Origin: JBMNTP01 sp050945795
Lineage (GTDB): Bacteria > Bacillota > Clostridia > Christensenellales > MGBC116941
DNA: 64,000 nt
NCBI GenBank assembly: GCA_050945795.1
Contig: JBMNTP010000004.1
Coordinates: 1 to 64,000, forward strand
Direction of reading: 5' to 3'
In this document: positions 1-7,451 of the stretch, in pieces
Layout: each line of letters begins with the position of its first letter
How positions within the stretch are numbered: the first letter of the stretch is position 1
The notes under the pieces: generated by a model
Databases searched by the model: none
What the model was told of the DNA's origin: nothing
The model's input: the letters and a program-made list of their open reading frames with translations, nothing else
Position numbers and translations under genes: made by a program

Positions 1-261
1 AAGGGTTTTATTGATGAAAGACTGAATACATCGATGGAATCGCTTAGAAAAAACGACGCCGACTACAGACATATGACAAAACAATTATCGACATTGCTTG
101 ATAAGGTTGAAAACCTGACTACAGCAAATGAAGAAGAGAAAACATATGTGGACGAATATCTAAAAGTCAAATTTGATATTCAGGCGAAAGAAGAACCTGT
201 CTTTTATGCACAGGGATTTTCTGACGCTATACGCTTTCTGAGATATTTTGACTTGTTATAA
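1..261 (+). CDS. C-terminal fragment of a small hypothetical protein
   Basis: The reading frame is open from the first base of the window and stops at TAA, so this is the 3' part (86 codons visible) of a gene that begins upstream. The visible protein is charged and helical: a K/E-rich coiled-coil-like stretch, then a C-terminal segment resembling the FxxGFxxAxRF pattern seen at the end of small accessory Firmicutes proteins (DUF6809-like). That resemblance is a weak impression, not an assignment. The sequence is clearly more AT-rich than the core genes that follow. Together with its position beside a tRNA gene, this suggests the edge of a mobile element. No function can be given. Confidence 0.5.
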   Translation, partial: KGFIDERLNTSMESLRKNDADYRHMTKQLSTLLDKVENLTTANEEEKTYVDEYLKVKFDIQAKEEPVFYAQGFSDAIRFLRYFDLL

Positions 262-300
262 TGGGAATAGCGGAATTCATTGATTGCATTGAAAAACGAC

Positions 301-340
301 AAAAGCGCCGACCAAGGGATTACCTTGACCGGCGCTTTTA
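301..340 (+). terminator. Strong hairpin terminator after the partial gene
   Basis: A near-perfect 16-bp inverted repeat, AAAGCGCCGACCAAGG / CCTTGACCGGCGCTTT, with a short ATTA-type loop. It lies 40 bp after the stop of the partial gene. The A-tract before and T-tract after would let it work in both directions. Confidence 0.8.
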
Positions 341-420
341 TGATTTCTATGTTTTATACTCGTTTTGTGGGAGGAGATACACGGTGGAACCCAAATCCGC
401 AAAAGAATAGAAAGTATCAA

Positions 421-470
421 AAAAGCCCGTTGTTACGGGCTTTTTGGGGTGCCGATACAATTCGGCACCT
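421..470 (-). terminator. tRNA-Val terminator with a preceding hairpin
   Basis: Downstream of tRNA-Val on the minus strand there is first a hairpin GGTGCCGA / TCGGCACC (446-470) and then AGCCCGT-loop-ACGGGCT followed by a run of T (421-445). The second is a textbook intrinsic terminator and would also work on the plus strand. The 341-420 stretch between here and the first terminator holds no recognisable gene. Confidence 0.8.
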
Positions 471-475
471 GACTT

Positions 476-551
476 TGGTGGTCTGTACTGGACTCGAACC
501 AGCGACCCCTGCGATGTGAACACAGTGCTCTACCAACTGAGCTAACAGACC
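476..551 (-). tRNA. tRNA-Val (anticodon CAC)
   Basis: The reverse strand folds as a full cloverleaf. The acceptor GGTCTGT pairs with ACAGACC, followed by discriminator A and an encoded CCA. The D-arm contains AGCTCAGTTGGTAGAGC, the anticodon stem CTGTG/CGCAG (one G-U) closes the loop TTCACAT, and the T-arm contains GGTTCGAGTCC. Anticodon CAC reads GUG valine codons. It is a lone tRNA with its own promoter and terminator. tRNA 3' ends are common integration sites, and the side facing the partial AT-rich gene is the 3' side. Confidence 0.96.
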
Positions 552-562
552 GGGTGAAGAAT

Positions 563-591
563 ATTTTAACGTATAGAGGCCAAAAAATCAA
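563..591 (-). promoter_or_regulatory. Sigma-A promoter of tRNA-Val
   Basis: On the minus strand TTGATT (586-591) and TAAAAT (563-568) are separated by 17 bp and lie just upstream of the tRNA 5' end. Confidence 0.65.
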
Positions 592-617
592 TACGCCTTG
601 TTAAAAACGGAGGTCAT

Positions 618-1301
618 ATGCTTCTTATATTTATACGGACATTAGTGCTTATTGGATCAGCCATGGGCATAATGCGGTTAATGGGCAAAAAGGAAATAGG
701 ACAGTTGCAGCCATATGAGCTGGTAATAGCAATATGCATAGCCGACCTGGCGGCGGCTCCGGCGTCAAATACCGGCGTGCCGTTGCTGTACGGCATTATT
801 CCCATGTTAGGCCTTTTGATAATACATTCGCTCCTTACCTTCGCCTCTATTAAAAGCCCGCTACTGCGCAAGCTTATAAACGGCAAGCCTAGCATTGTAA
901 TAAATAAAGGCATAATAGATGAGGCGGAGCTTAGAAAGCTGGGGTATAACCTTAACGACCTTATGGAGCAGCTTCGTATGAAAGAGGTGTTTGATATACG
1001 CGACGCCGAATTCGCGATACTGGAGCCTAGCGGCAATCTAAGCGTTATGAAAAAAAGCGATCCGGAAACCAACCTGCCCGCGGCGCTTATTTTTGACGGC
1101 AAGCCGCACCTTAAAACAACCGGCAACTCAAATATAGATGAAAAATGGCTGGACGGCCAGGTGCGCCGCGCCGGTTTTACCGGAATTTCGTCCGTTTTTT
1201 ACGCTAGCCTTGACGATACCGGAACGCTATTTATGCAGGGCAAAATACCGGACAACCGCTCAGTATTTCTAAAAACAAAGGAGCAGGCATATGACGCGTA
1301 A
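618..1301 (+). CDS. DUF421 (YetF/YrbG-like) membrane protein
   Basis: This 227-residue protein matches the DUF421 family. It has three hydrophobic segments in the first ~80 residues, including the typical MRLMGKKEIGQLQPYELVI stretch after helix 1. A cytoplasmic alpha/beta domain follows, with the family features GKPSIVINKG and LNDLMEQLRMKEVFDI. The start is the ATG preceded by GGAGGT. The gene overlaps the following DUF4363 gene by 11 bp, a frequent pairing in Clostridia. YetF-type proteins form membrane-anchored dimers; members have been tied to spore physiology in bacilli, but the molecular role here is unknown. Confidence 0.88.
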   Translation: MLLIFIRTLVLIGSAMGIMRLMGKKEIGQLQPYELVIAICIADLAAAPASNTGVPLLYGIIPMLGLLIIHSLLTFASIKSPLLRKLINGKPSIVINKGIIDEAELRKLGYNLNDLMEQLRMKEVFDIRDAEFAILEPSGNLSVMKKSDPETNLPAALIFDGKPHLKTTGNSNIDEKWLDGQVRRAGFTGISSVFYASLDDTGTLFMQGKIPDNRSVFLKTKEQAYDA

Positions 1302-1668
1302 TTTGATAACAATTATACTTGCCCTTTTGCTGGCGTTCTTGTTTATATGGTGGACATCCTACCTCGACAGAGTTGTAGGCGATATGACCGGCTACACAGG
1401 AGCAATATACGAAGCCGCTATGGACGGCGACAACGAGGAAGCCATGAACCTTGCGCGGCGGCTCAATGAATACTGGGATAATGAAAGCGCGACAATGCAC
1501 GCCTTGGTTGACCATACGCTTGTAGAAAGCGTCAAAACACTTATTGACGACTGCCTTATGCTGGCGTATACAGAATCTGATGAGTTGCCTATGAAGGCGA
1601 TGGAGCTGGATAAGCGCATGAAACATATAAAAGACAGCGAGTATATAAGCTTCGCCAATATTTTTTAA
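1291..1668 (+). CDS. DUF4363 family membrane-anchored protein
   Basis: This 125-residue protein has one N-terminal transmembrane helix (about residues 6-24), then an acidic helical extracytoplasmic domain. Repeated features are AMNLARRLNEYWDNES and LVDHTLVESVKTLIDD. This matches the DUF4363 family, which usually sits next to DUF421 genes. It overlaps the end of the DUF421 gene by 11 bp, so the two are translationally coupled and probably form a membrane complex. Its biochemical function is unknown. Confidence 0.82.
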   Translation: MTRNLITIILALLLAFLFIWWTSYLDRVVGDMTGYTGAIYEAAMDGDNEEAMNLARRLNEYWDNESATMHALVDHTLVESVKTLIDDCLMLAYTESDELPMKAMELDKRMKHIKDSEYISFANIF

Positions 1669-1692
1669 CATACGCCATTAACGCCCCGCCCT

Positions 1693-1720
1693 TTTACTTA
1701 AAGCCAAGAGATGATATAAT
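1693..1720 (+). promoter_or_regulatory. Promoter of the FGGY kinase gene
   Basis: TTTACT (1693-1698) and a perfect TATAAT (1715-1720) are 16 bp apart, about 95 bp upstream of the kinase start codon. Confidence 0.55.
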
Positions 1721-1816
1721 TATATCGAACTAAACGAATCCGCCGGCAAAGTAAAGGCCGCGGGTCTTTTAATTATTTTGGTATCATATGTTTTAAAAAA
1801 TTTGGAGGTGCTTTTT

Positions 1817-3136
1817 ATGCTCTATCTTTCCGTTGATTTTGGTACTTCGTCCGTAAAAATATCCGTTGCCGATGATAACTGTGTTACTCTGCAATCGGCA
1901 AAAAGAGAATATCCTTACATAATGCTGCCGGGTGAAAAGGCGGAACTCGACCCCAAAGCGCTTATGTCGGCCTTTTATGAAGCGGCGCAGGAGCTTGATC
2001 CGGAGCTACGCTCAAAAGTGGAATTTCTCTGCTATGATACCTTCTCCCCCTCCCTCGTTCTTATGGACGAGCAGGGCGATCCGCTTTATAATATAGTAAC
2101 TCACCTTGACCGCCGCAGCCGTGCGCAGTCAACATATATAGATAATAATATAGGCCGCGATGAATTCCTCTCTATAACAGGTGTTTATCCCTTTACCGGC
2201 GGCGTATCCGCTACAACGCTGCTATGGTTTAGCCAGAACAGCCCCGAACTTTTAAATAAAACCCATCGCCTCGGCCACCTTCCGACATTCATACACAAAC
2301 AGCTTACCGGCGAATGGGCGGTAGACCTTGTAAACGCTTCTATGATCGGCCTTTATAAAACCACAACGCAGGGCGGGTGGGCATACGAGCTTATTAAGGA
2401 ACTGGGCTTTAAGCGCGAATGGTTCAGCGATATTGTAAACCCCGGCGAAACACTTGGCAATCTGCTTCCGCATATGGCGGAGCAGCTCGGCGTACCGGCG
2501 GGAATACCGGTATCTATGGGCACAAACGACGCGGCATCAGCTCATCTCGGCGCTGGAAACAGCACAGCCGGCCGCATTATGAACACTGCGGGCAGCAGCG
2601 AAATGGTGACAATACTTACAGATAAGCCGGTAACAAATCCTAAATATTACTTAAGAAACGCCGCACTGCCCGGTCTTTGGCAGATATACGCCACCACAGC
2701 CGGCGGTTTCGCGGTTGACTGGTTCTACGCGCAGTTCTGCCGGGAGATGCCTAAAGAGCAGTTCTACGGCGAGTATTTTAGAAGCTGCCTCGATCTTACG
2801 AAAGGCAACCCCGTAACATTTATGCCGTATCTAGCCGGCGACAGGCAGAGCCTTAGGAAAAAGCGCGGCGCATGGAACGGGCTTACGCTGACATCAACAC
2901 GCGAGCAAATGCTGGCGGCGCTGCTGCAAAGTATGCAGGGCGTGCTGTATACTGCTATAAAGTCGGCGGAAAAGATACTGCCGCTTGATAAGGTTATAAA
3001 AGTGGCGGGCGGACTTACAACACCGGAGTATATAGACCTTAAATCGAGGGTTATGAAAGGCTATTCGTTTGAAATAGTCGATGATTGCCCGATAAAAGGA
3101 AATATAAAGCTGGCGCAGCGGTATATGTCCAAATAA
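1817..3136 (+). CDS. FGGY-family carbohydrate kinase (xylulokinase-like)
   Basis: FGGY kinases phosphorylate sugars or polyols with ATP. The N-terminal DFGTSSVKISV phosphate motif, the HLDRRS segment and GTNDAASAHLGAG-type central motifs place this protein in the family. The start was set at ATG 1817 because GGAGGTG lies 6 bp upstream; an upstream in-frame ATG at 1778 has no ribosome site. The 439-residue product is shorter than typical xylulokinases (about 480-520). The usual C-terminal helix region after VAGG is abbreviated. It runs divergently from nothing nearby but converges on the sugar-acid cluster at 3.2-9.3 kb, so it may feed that pathway. The exact sugar substrate cannot be read from the sequence. 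Confidence 0.85.
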   Translation: MLYLSVDFGTSSVKISVADDNCVTLQSAKREYPYIMLPGEKAELDPKALMSAFYEAAQELDPELRSKVEFLCYDTFSPSLVLMDEQGDPLYNIVTHLDRRSRAQSTYIDNNIGRDEFLSITGVYPFTGGVSATTLLWFSQNSPELLNKTHRLGHLPTFIHKQLTGEWAVDLVNASMIGLYKTTTQGGWAYELIKELGFKREWFSDIVNPGETLGNLLPHMAEQLGVPAGIPVSMGTNDAASAHLGAGNSTAGRIMNTAGSSEMVTILTDKPVTNPKYYLRNAALPGLWQIYATTAGGFAVDWFYAQFCREMPKEQFYGEYFRSCLDLTKGNPVTFMPYLAGDRQSLRKKRGAWNGLTLTSTREQMLAALLQSMQGVLYTAIKSAEKILPLDKVIKVAGGLTTPEYIDLKSRVMKGYSFEIVDDCPIKGNIKLAQRYMSK

Positions 3137-3150
3137 TATTAAGCAAATCA

Positions 3151-3186
3151 AAAGCGCGGCCGCAATATAGCAGCCGCGCTTTTTTA
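3151..3186. terminator. Bidirectional terminator between convergent genes
   Basis: AAAGCGCGGC and GCCGCGCTTT form a 10-bp stem with an A-tract on one side and a T-tract on the other. It separates the plus-strand kinase from the minus-strand aldolase gene and can serve both. Confidence 0.8.
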
Positions 3187-3203
3187 TATAAAGCTTAATC
3201 TTT

Positions 3204-4109
3204 TTAGATCATGCCTTCCGCCTTGAATATTTCTTTTATTTCCGCCTTTAGCTGATCGCTTATAGGCGCGAGAGGGCGGCGGGGATATCCGCCCGCCAGG
3301 CCTGCAACATCCATAGCCGCCTTTGTAGCGGGGATTGAACCACGGCTTGATACCGCGCGGGATACTCTGCGTATCTTCTCATAATACTCAAACGCCTCGT
3401 TATACTGCTTTTTGTTCATAAGGTCGTATAACTTCCAGCTTTCGTTCGGGAATATATTGGCCAGCGATATAATGCCACCCGCCGCTCCGTTTATCATAGC
3501 AGGTATAAAGAAGTTTATAGAGCCTGCCAATACTGCGAAATCATTAGGTAGGTTGAACAAATATCCGTCTACCGTTGCGGCGCTGCCGGAATCCTTTACG
3601 CCGGCAATATTGCCATGCTGCGCCAGCTTTTTCACAAGCGAATTGCTAAGCACTATGCCGCCGGAAAACTGCGGCGCATTGTAAAGCAGACACGGCTTTG
3701 ATACCGCGTCGGCTACGTCGCTAAAATACGTCTCAAGAACGGCGTCCGTCATCTGAGATTTAAAGTAGCAGGGCGAAAGCAGCGTTATAAAATCGGCGCC
3801 GAGTTCTTCTGCTTCTTTGGCTATCATTATAGTTTCAAGTGTAGATTCAGCTATGCAGCCCACCATTACTCTTTGATGCGCGCCTTTGCCGTTTATTATT
3901 ATTTCCAGCACCTTGCGCTTTTCTTCCGGCAACAACGACTTGTTCTCGCCGTTAGAGCCGAGCGCCAGATATCCCTCCATGGGAGAGGCGGCATAAGTCT
4001 TCATGTTTTCTTTAAGGCCGTCATAATCCACATTGCCCTTTTCATCAAAAGGCGTGTTTATGGGGGCGAAAACGCCGCGCAGCGTTTCTTTTATTGATGC
4101 TTTATCCAT
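3204..4109 (-). CDS. DapA/NanA-superfamily aldolase
   Basis: This class I aldolase of the dihydrodipicolinate synthase/N-acetylneuraminate lyase superfamily has 301 residues, the standard length. Visible landmarks are the GSNGENKSL phosphate/carboxylate loop near residue 50, the catalytic tyrosine in LLYNAPQ, and the Schiff-base lysine in GVKDSG. It is the last gene of a minus-strand run with a KdgK-like kinase and several dehydrogenases. A role in cleaving a 2-keto-3-deoxy sugar acid is therefore more likely than lysine synthesis. Alternatives are a hydroxyproline or N-acetylneuraminate type lyase. The start ATG is preceded by AAGGAGAAT. Confidence 0.85.
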   Translation of the reverse strand: MDKASIKETLRGVFAPINTPFDEKGNVDYDGLKENMKTYAASPMEGYLALGSNGENKSLLPEEKRKVLEIIINGKGAHQRVMVGCIAESTLETIMIAKEAEELGADFITLLSPCYFKSQMTDAVLETYFSDVADAVSKPCLLYNAPQFSGGIVLSNSLVKKLAQHGNIAGVKDSGSAATVDGYLFNLPNDFAVLAGSINFFIPAMINGAAGGIISLANIFPNESWKLYDLMNKKQYNEAFEYYEKIRRVSRAVSSRGSIPATKAAMDVAGLAGGYPRRPLAPISDQLKAEIKEIFKAEGMI

Positions 4110-4167
4110 AACTCATTCTCCTTATAATATATAACTTTTTTACGGCATAAGGCCGATGGCGGCAAAA

Positions 4168-4908
4168 CTACTTTATGTACATTCCGCCATCCACGCTCAG
4201 GCACTGTCCGGTGACATAGCGCGCCATATCCGAAGCGAAGAAAAGCAGTGTGTCGGCAACTTCATCAGGCGTAGCGACTCTGCCCATAGGAATCTCTTCA
4301 ACGCTGTATACGAAATCAGGTGTGTTTATCATGCCGGTATCGGCGAGTCCCGGTGCTATGCAGTTAACGGTAACGTTATGCTTGGCTCCGGCCTTAGCGA
4401 AGGATTTTGTAAGCGATATAACGCCCGCCTTTGATACCGAATAAGCGGGATTTGTGCGTATGCCGCCGACCAGCCCTGCTATAGACGCTATATTTACAAT
4501 CCTGCCATACTTTTGCTCAATCATCATATTAAGCGCGTCTCTTGAAAACAGCAGCACACCTTTTGTATTGACATTGATGATTTTATCCCATCTGTCAAGC
4601 TGCATTTCAAATAAGCTGTCGGTACCCGTTATTCCGGCGGCGTTTATAAGTATATCGAGCCGTCCGTAGTTTTCTTTTAAATGCTTGTATACCGCGTTTA
4701 CATCGTCTTCACTCGAAACGTCTGTTTTCATGAAATGACACGCGCTGTTTTTCTCAACGGCTTTTATAGTGTCCGCTGCCTTAGTTTCGTCCATATCGAT
4801 TACATAAACGGCTTTGGCTCCGTTTTCGGCTAGCTTTATTGCTATAGCTGCGCCAATTCCTCCTGCCGCTCCCGTTACAATAGCTACCTTATCCTTAACA
4901 AGCTGCAT
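4168..4908 (-). CDS. SDR-family NAD(P)-dependent oxidoreductase
   Basis: This classical short-chain dehydrogenase has 246 residues. It carries the cofactor motif TGAAGGIG near the N-terminus, NAAG in the middle, the catalytic Ser in VNIASIAG and the YSVSK active site (Tyr and Lys). The aspartate in VIDMDE after strand 2 favours NAD over NADP. The start was placed at ATG 4908, which has GGAAGG upstream; a longer frame to 4947 lacks a ribosome site. It lies between the kinase and aldolase genes of the sugar-acid cluster, so it probably oxidises or reduces a polyol or keto-sugar. It could equally be annotated FabG-like, but the context argues against fatty acid synthesis. Confidence 0.85.
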   Translation of the reverse strand: MQLVKDKVAIVTGAAGGIGAAIAIKLAENGAKAVYVIDMDETKAADTIKAVEKNSACHFMKTDVSSEDDVNAVYKHLKENYGRLDILINAAGITGTDSLFEMQLDRWDKIINVNTKGVLLFSRDALNMMIEQKYGRIVNIASIAGLVGGIRTNPAYSVSKAGVISLTKSFAKAGAKHNVTVNCIAPGLADTGMINTPDFVYSVEEIPMGRVATPDEVADTLLFFASDMARYVTGQCLSVDGGMYIK

Positions 4909-5048
4909 AAAAATTCCTTCCTTTCCGCCAAACATACCGCCGCGCAATTAGCGACGGATTAAAACTGATATAAGTTAAAACGCCGCAGAAGCTACGCGCC
5001 TCCGAGGCGTTGCTCACTAACTGGCTAGCCGATGGATGTCAGTATTAT

Positions 5049-6074
5049 TTATCTTTGTACCCTTCCGGATCCGTCGCCGCCGGCAAGCTGTTTTACCTCG
5101 CTAACGCTTACCATGTTGTAATCGCCTTCTATGCTCTGCTTGAGACAGGAAGCGGCGGTAGCGAAATCTATTGCTGATTGCGGATCGTATCCGTTTAGGA
5201 AAGAGTATATAAGTCCGGCTCCAAAGCTGTCACCGCCGCCTACTCTGTCAACTATCTGTATTTCATAGTTGCTCGATGCCATATAGTATTCCTTACCGTC
5301 ATAAAGCATCGCCGACCATTTGTTTACGCTGGCGGATATGGATGTACGCAGCGTTATCGCTACATGCTTAAAGCCAAATCTCTCAACCAACTTCTGAGCA
5401 ACCTGCTGGTATCCATCATGGCTGAGCTTTCCGCCTGTTATATCGGTCGCGTCGGCCTTTATGCCGAATACATCGCCGGCATCCTCTTCATTGGCTATGC
5501 AAAGGTCAACGTACGGCATAAGCTCCGCCATGACCTGTCCGGCTTTTTCACGCGTCCAAAGCTTTTTGCGATAGTTAAGGTCGCAGGAAACGGTTATGCC
5601 TTTTTCCTTTGCCTTTTTAAGAGCTTCTTTGCATATGGCGGTAGCTGTCTCGCCGAGCGCCGGGGTTATGCCGGTAAAGTGGAACCATTTAACGCCGTCA
5701 AATATTTTATCCCAATCGAAGTCTTCCGGCTGCGCTGTAGCTATAGCGGAATCGGTTCTGTCGTATATAACCTTGCTGGCCCTTTGGGATGCGCCCTTTT
5801 CAACATAATAAACGCCAACCCGCTCGCCGCCGCGCACTATCAAAGAGGTATCAACGCCGTATCTTCTAAGCGAGTTTATAGCCATCTGCCCTATCTCATG
5901 CTCTGGGAATTTGGTAACGAAAGCAGCGTCAATGCCGAGGCCCGACAGCCCAACAGCGACATTGGCCTCCCCGCCGCCAAACGTAGCTACAAACGATTCG
6001 CACTGCACGAAACGCTGATATCCCGGAGGCATAAGCCTCAACATTAATTCTCCAAACGTAACAACTCTAGCCAC
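5049..6074 (-). CDS. kdgK: PfkB-family sugar kinase, 2-dehydro-3-deoxygluconokinase type
   Basis: This 341-residue ribokinase-family protein resembles KdgK, which makes 2-keto-3-deoxy-6-phosphogluconate with ATP in hexuronate and hexonate degradation. It shows the start VVTFGELMLRL, the FGGGEANVAVGLSGLG substrate/lid region, and the PfkB signature 2 with the catalytic Asp in DRVGGGDSFGAGL. A Ser/Thr-rich insertion (TLRTSISASVNKW) is typical of KdgK relatives in Clostridia. The neighbouring aldolase and dehydrogenases support a sugar-acid role. No dehydratase, KDPG aldolase (eda) or transporter is visible in the window, so the pathway must be completed elsewhere. Confidence 0.85.
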   Translation of the reverse strand: MARVVTFGELMLRLMPPGYQRFVQCESFVATFGGGEANVAVGLSGLGIDAAFVTKFPEHEIGQMAINSLRRYGVDTSLIVRGGERVGVYYVEKGASQRASKVIYDRTDSAIATAQPEDFDWDKIFDGVKWFHFTGITPALGETATAICKEALKKAKEKGITVSCDLNYRKKLWTREKAGQVMAELMPYVDLCIANEEDAGDVFGIKADATDITGGKLSHDGYQQVAQKLVERFGFKHVAITLRTSISASVNKWSAMLYDGKEYYMASSNYEIQIVDRVGGGDSFGAGLIYSFLNGYDPQSAIDFATAASCLKQSIEGDYNMVSVSEVKQLAGGDGSGRVQR

Positions 6075-6161
6075 TTTAATACTCCTCCTTATTGTCTTTA
6101 TATTTTGACGCGCAGTTCATGTTTCGCGCGTCTGCTTGCGTTTTGAATACAAAAATTAGCT

Positions 6162-7127
6162 TTACTTTGCTACCGGCTTATTGAGCGCATACCTTACCGG
6201 TTTTCCGAGCGTAAAGTTTACCGCTTCTTCCGCCGTCTTGCGTTTCAGCTCAAGCGATGCTTCTTCTGAATACCATGCCATATGCGGCGTGCAGAGGAAG
6301 TTTTCATGCCTGAACAGCGGATGGCTTAAATCTGCCGGCTCTTTTACCATAACGTCAAAGCCGGCTCCGGCGATAAGCTTTTGCTCAAGCGCTCTATCAA
6401 GCGCTTCTTCATTTATTATGCCGCCCCTTGATGTGTTTAATATAAATACATTGGGTTTCATCTGCTTAAACTCGGCATCGCCTATAAGGTCTTTAGAAAA
6501 CTCGAGCGGGCAATGCACCGATATAATGTCGGATGTCTTTATAAGCTCATCAATGCTTACCATTTTTATATAGTCGGGGATGGGTATGCCTATCTTAACG
6601 GCGTAATCGTCAGTAGCTATTACATTAAAGCCTATAGCATGCATTTTCTCTGCGAAAGCCTGGCCTATCCTGCCCACGCCTACTACGCCGACCGTCTGCT
6701 CGGAATATCTGTAAATGGGAAGGGAGGGCGAATAATCCCAGCCTACTGTTTTAGTATGATTATTCATAAGAACTATTTTTCTTGTCAGCGCGTACATAAG
6801 CGCTACAGTATGGTTTGCAACCTCTTCAAAGCCGTAATCCGGCACATTGCAAACAAGGACGCCATGCTTTGTGGCGGCGTCTATATCTATGTTGTTAACG
6901 CCAACGCCGTAGCGCACTACAATCTTAAGCTCCGGCAATGCCGCTATAACTTTTTCGGTTATAGGAGCGTACTGTATCATGAGCGCGGTAGCCCCCTGGC
7001 ATTTCTCTATTACGGCGTCCTCTGTACGGCATTGCACCCATTCATAAGGTATGCCGCTCGGATCAAGAACCGATTTTTCCACCTCAATACTAACATGATC
7101 CAAATCTGTAATAAAAATTTTAGCCAT
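6162..7127 (-). CDS. D-2-hydroxyacid dehydrogenase, C-terminal-binding-protein type
   Basis: This 321-residue NAD-dependent dehydrogenase has the Rossmann motif VGVVGVGRIGQAF near residue 145. The catalytic Arg is in NTSRGGII, the Glu in VKEPADL, and the His in CTPHMAWYS. These residues interconvert 2-keto acids and D-2-hydroxy acids. The start was placed at ATG 7127 because GGAGGT precedes it at the right distance. The gene is 87 bp upstream of kdgK in the same direction and is preceded by its own promoter in the 324-bp gap. Within the cluster it probably handles a sugar-derived hydroxy acid such as glycerate; the substrate is not determinable. Confidence 0.87.
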   Translation of the reverse strand: MAKIFITDLDHVSIEVEKSVLDPSGIPYEWVQCRTEDAVIEKCQGATALMIQYAPITEKVIAALPELKIVVRYGVGVNNIDIDAATKHGVLVCNVPDYGFEEVANHTVALMYALTRKIVLMNNHTKTVGWDYSPSLPIYRYSEQTVGVVGVGRIGQAFAEKMHAIGFNVIATDDYAVKIGIPIPDYIKMVSIDELIKTSDIISVHCPLEFSKDLIGDAEFKQMKPNVFILNTSRGGIINEEALDRALEQKLIAGAGFDVMVKEPADLSHPLFRHENFLCTPHMAWYSEEASLELKRKTAEEAVNFTLGKPVRYALNKPVAK

Positions 7128-7220
7128 ATTTACCTCCAAATATTTTTTAGAACCTACCAAAATAATATTCTCCCGTTGAACCGCCCCGCCCTTGCTTAGC
7201 ATACGGAGCGGCAAACGGAA

Positions 7221-7339
7221 CCGTGTATAAACATACCGGATTGAGTATTTATATTCAGCAAAATCCGCTTTCCCAGCCCGGTTTTTTTACGAGCCGCGGT
7301 TATACACGGATAATAACACGGGCATATTGAGGTAGTCAA
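7221..7339 (-). promoter_or_regulatory. Promoter with a flanking inverted repeat
   Basis: In the 324-bp gap between the alcohol dehydrogenase and hydroxyacid dehydrogenase genes there is a minus-strand promoter, TTGACT (7334-7339) and TATTAT (7310-7315), with an 18-bp spacer. A perfect 10-bp inverted repeat, CCGTGTATAA (7221-7230) and TTATACACGG (7300-7309), lies immediately downstream of the -10 with its arms 69 bp apart. It could be a pair of half-operators for the cluster's GntR regulator. No gene is seen in the gap. Confidence 0.5.
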
Positions 7340-7451
7340 CACGGGTTTGGCGTCAACTCGTTGATAAGAAGCAGGTTTTTACCGTTTTTACCGGCTTAAC
7401 GAAGCGCGCGTTTCGCCTAGCGAAATAGCACTTCATCAGGCCATATATCGC

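Noticed and set aside
280..519. Open frame of 79 codons over the terminators and tRNA-Val
   Set aside because: It runs through two hairpin terminators and the antisense of a tRNA, lacks a ribosome site, and its composition follows the RNA structures.
1778..1816. Extended N-terminus of the FGGY kinase
   Set aside because: The first ATG lacks a ribosome site; the one at 1817 has GGAGGTG and yields the conserved family start.
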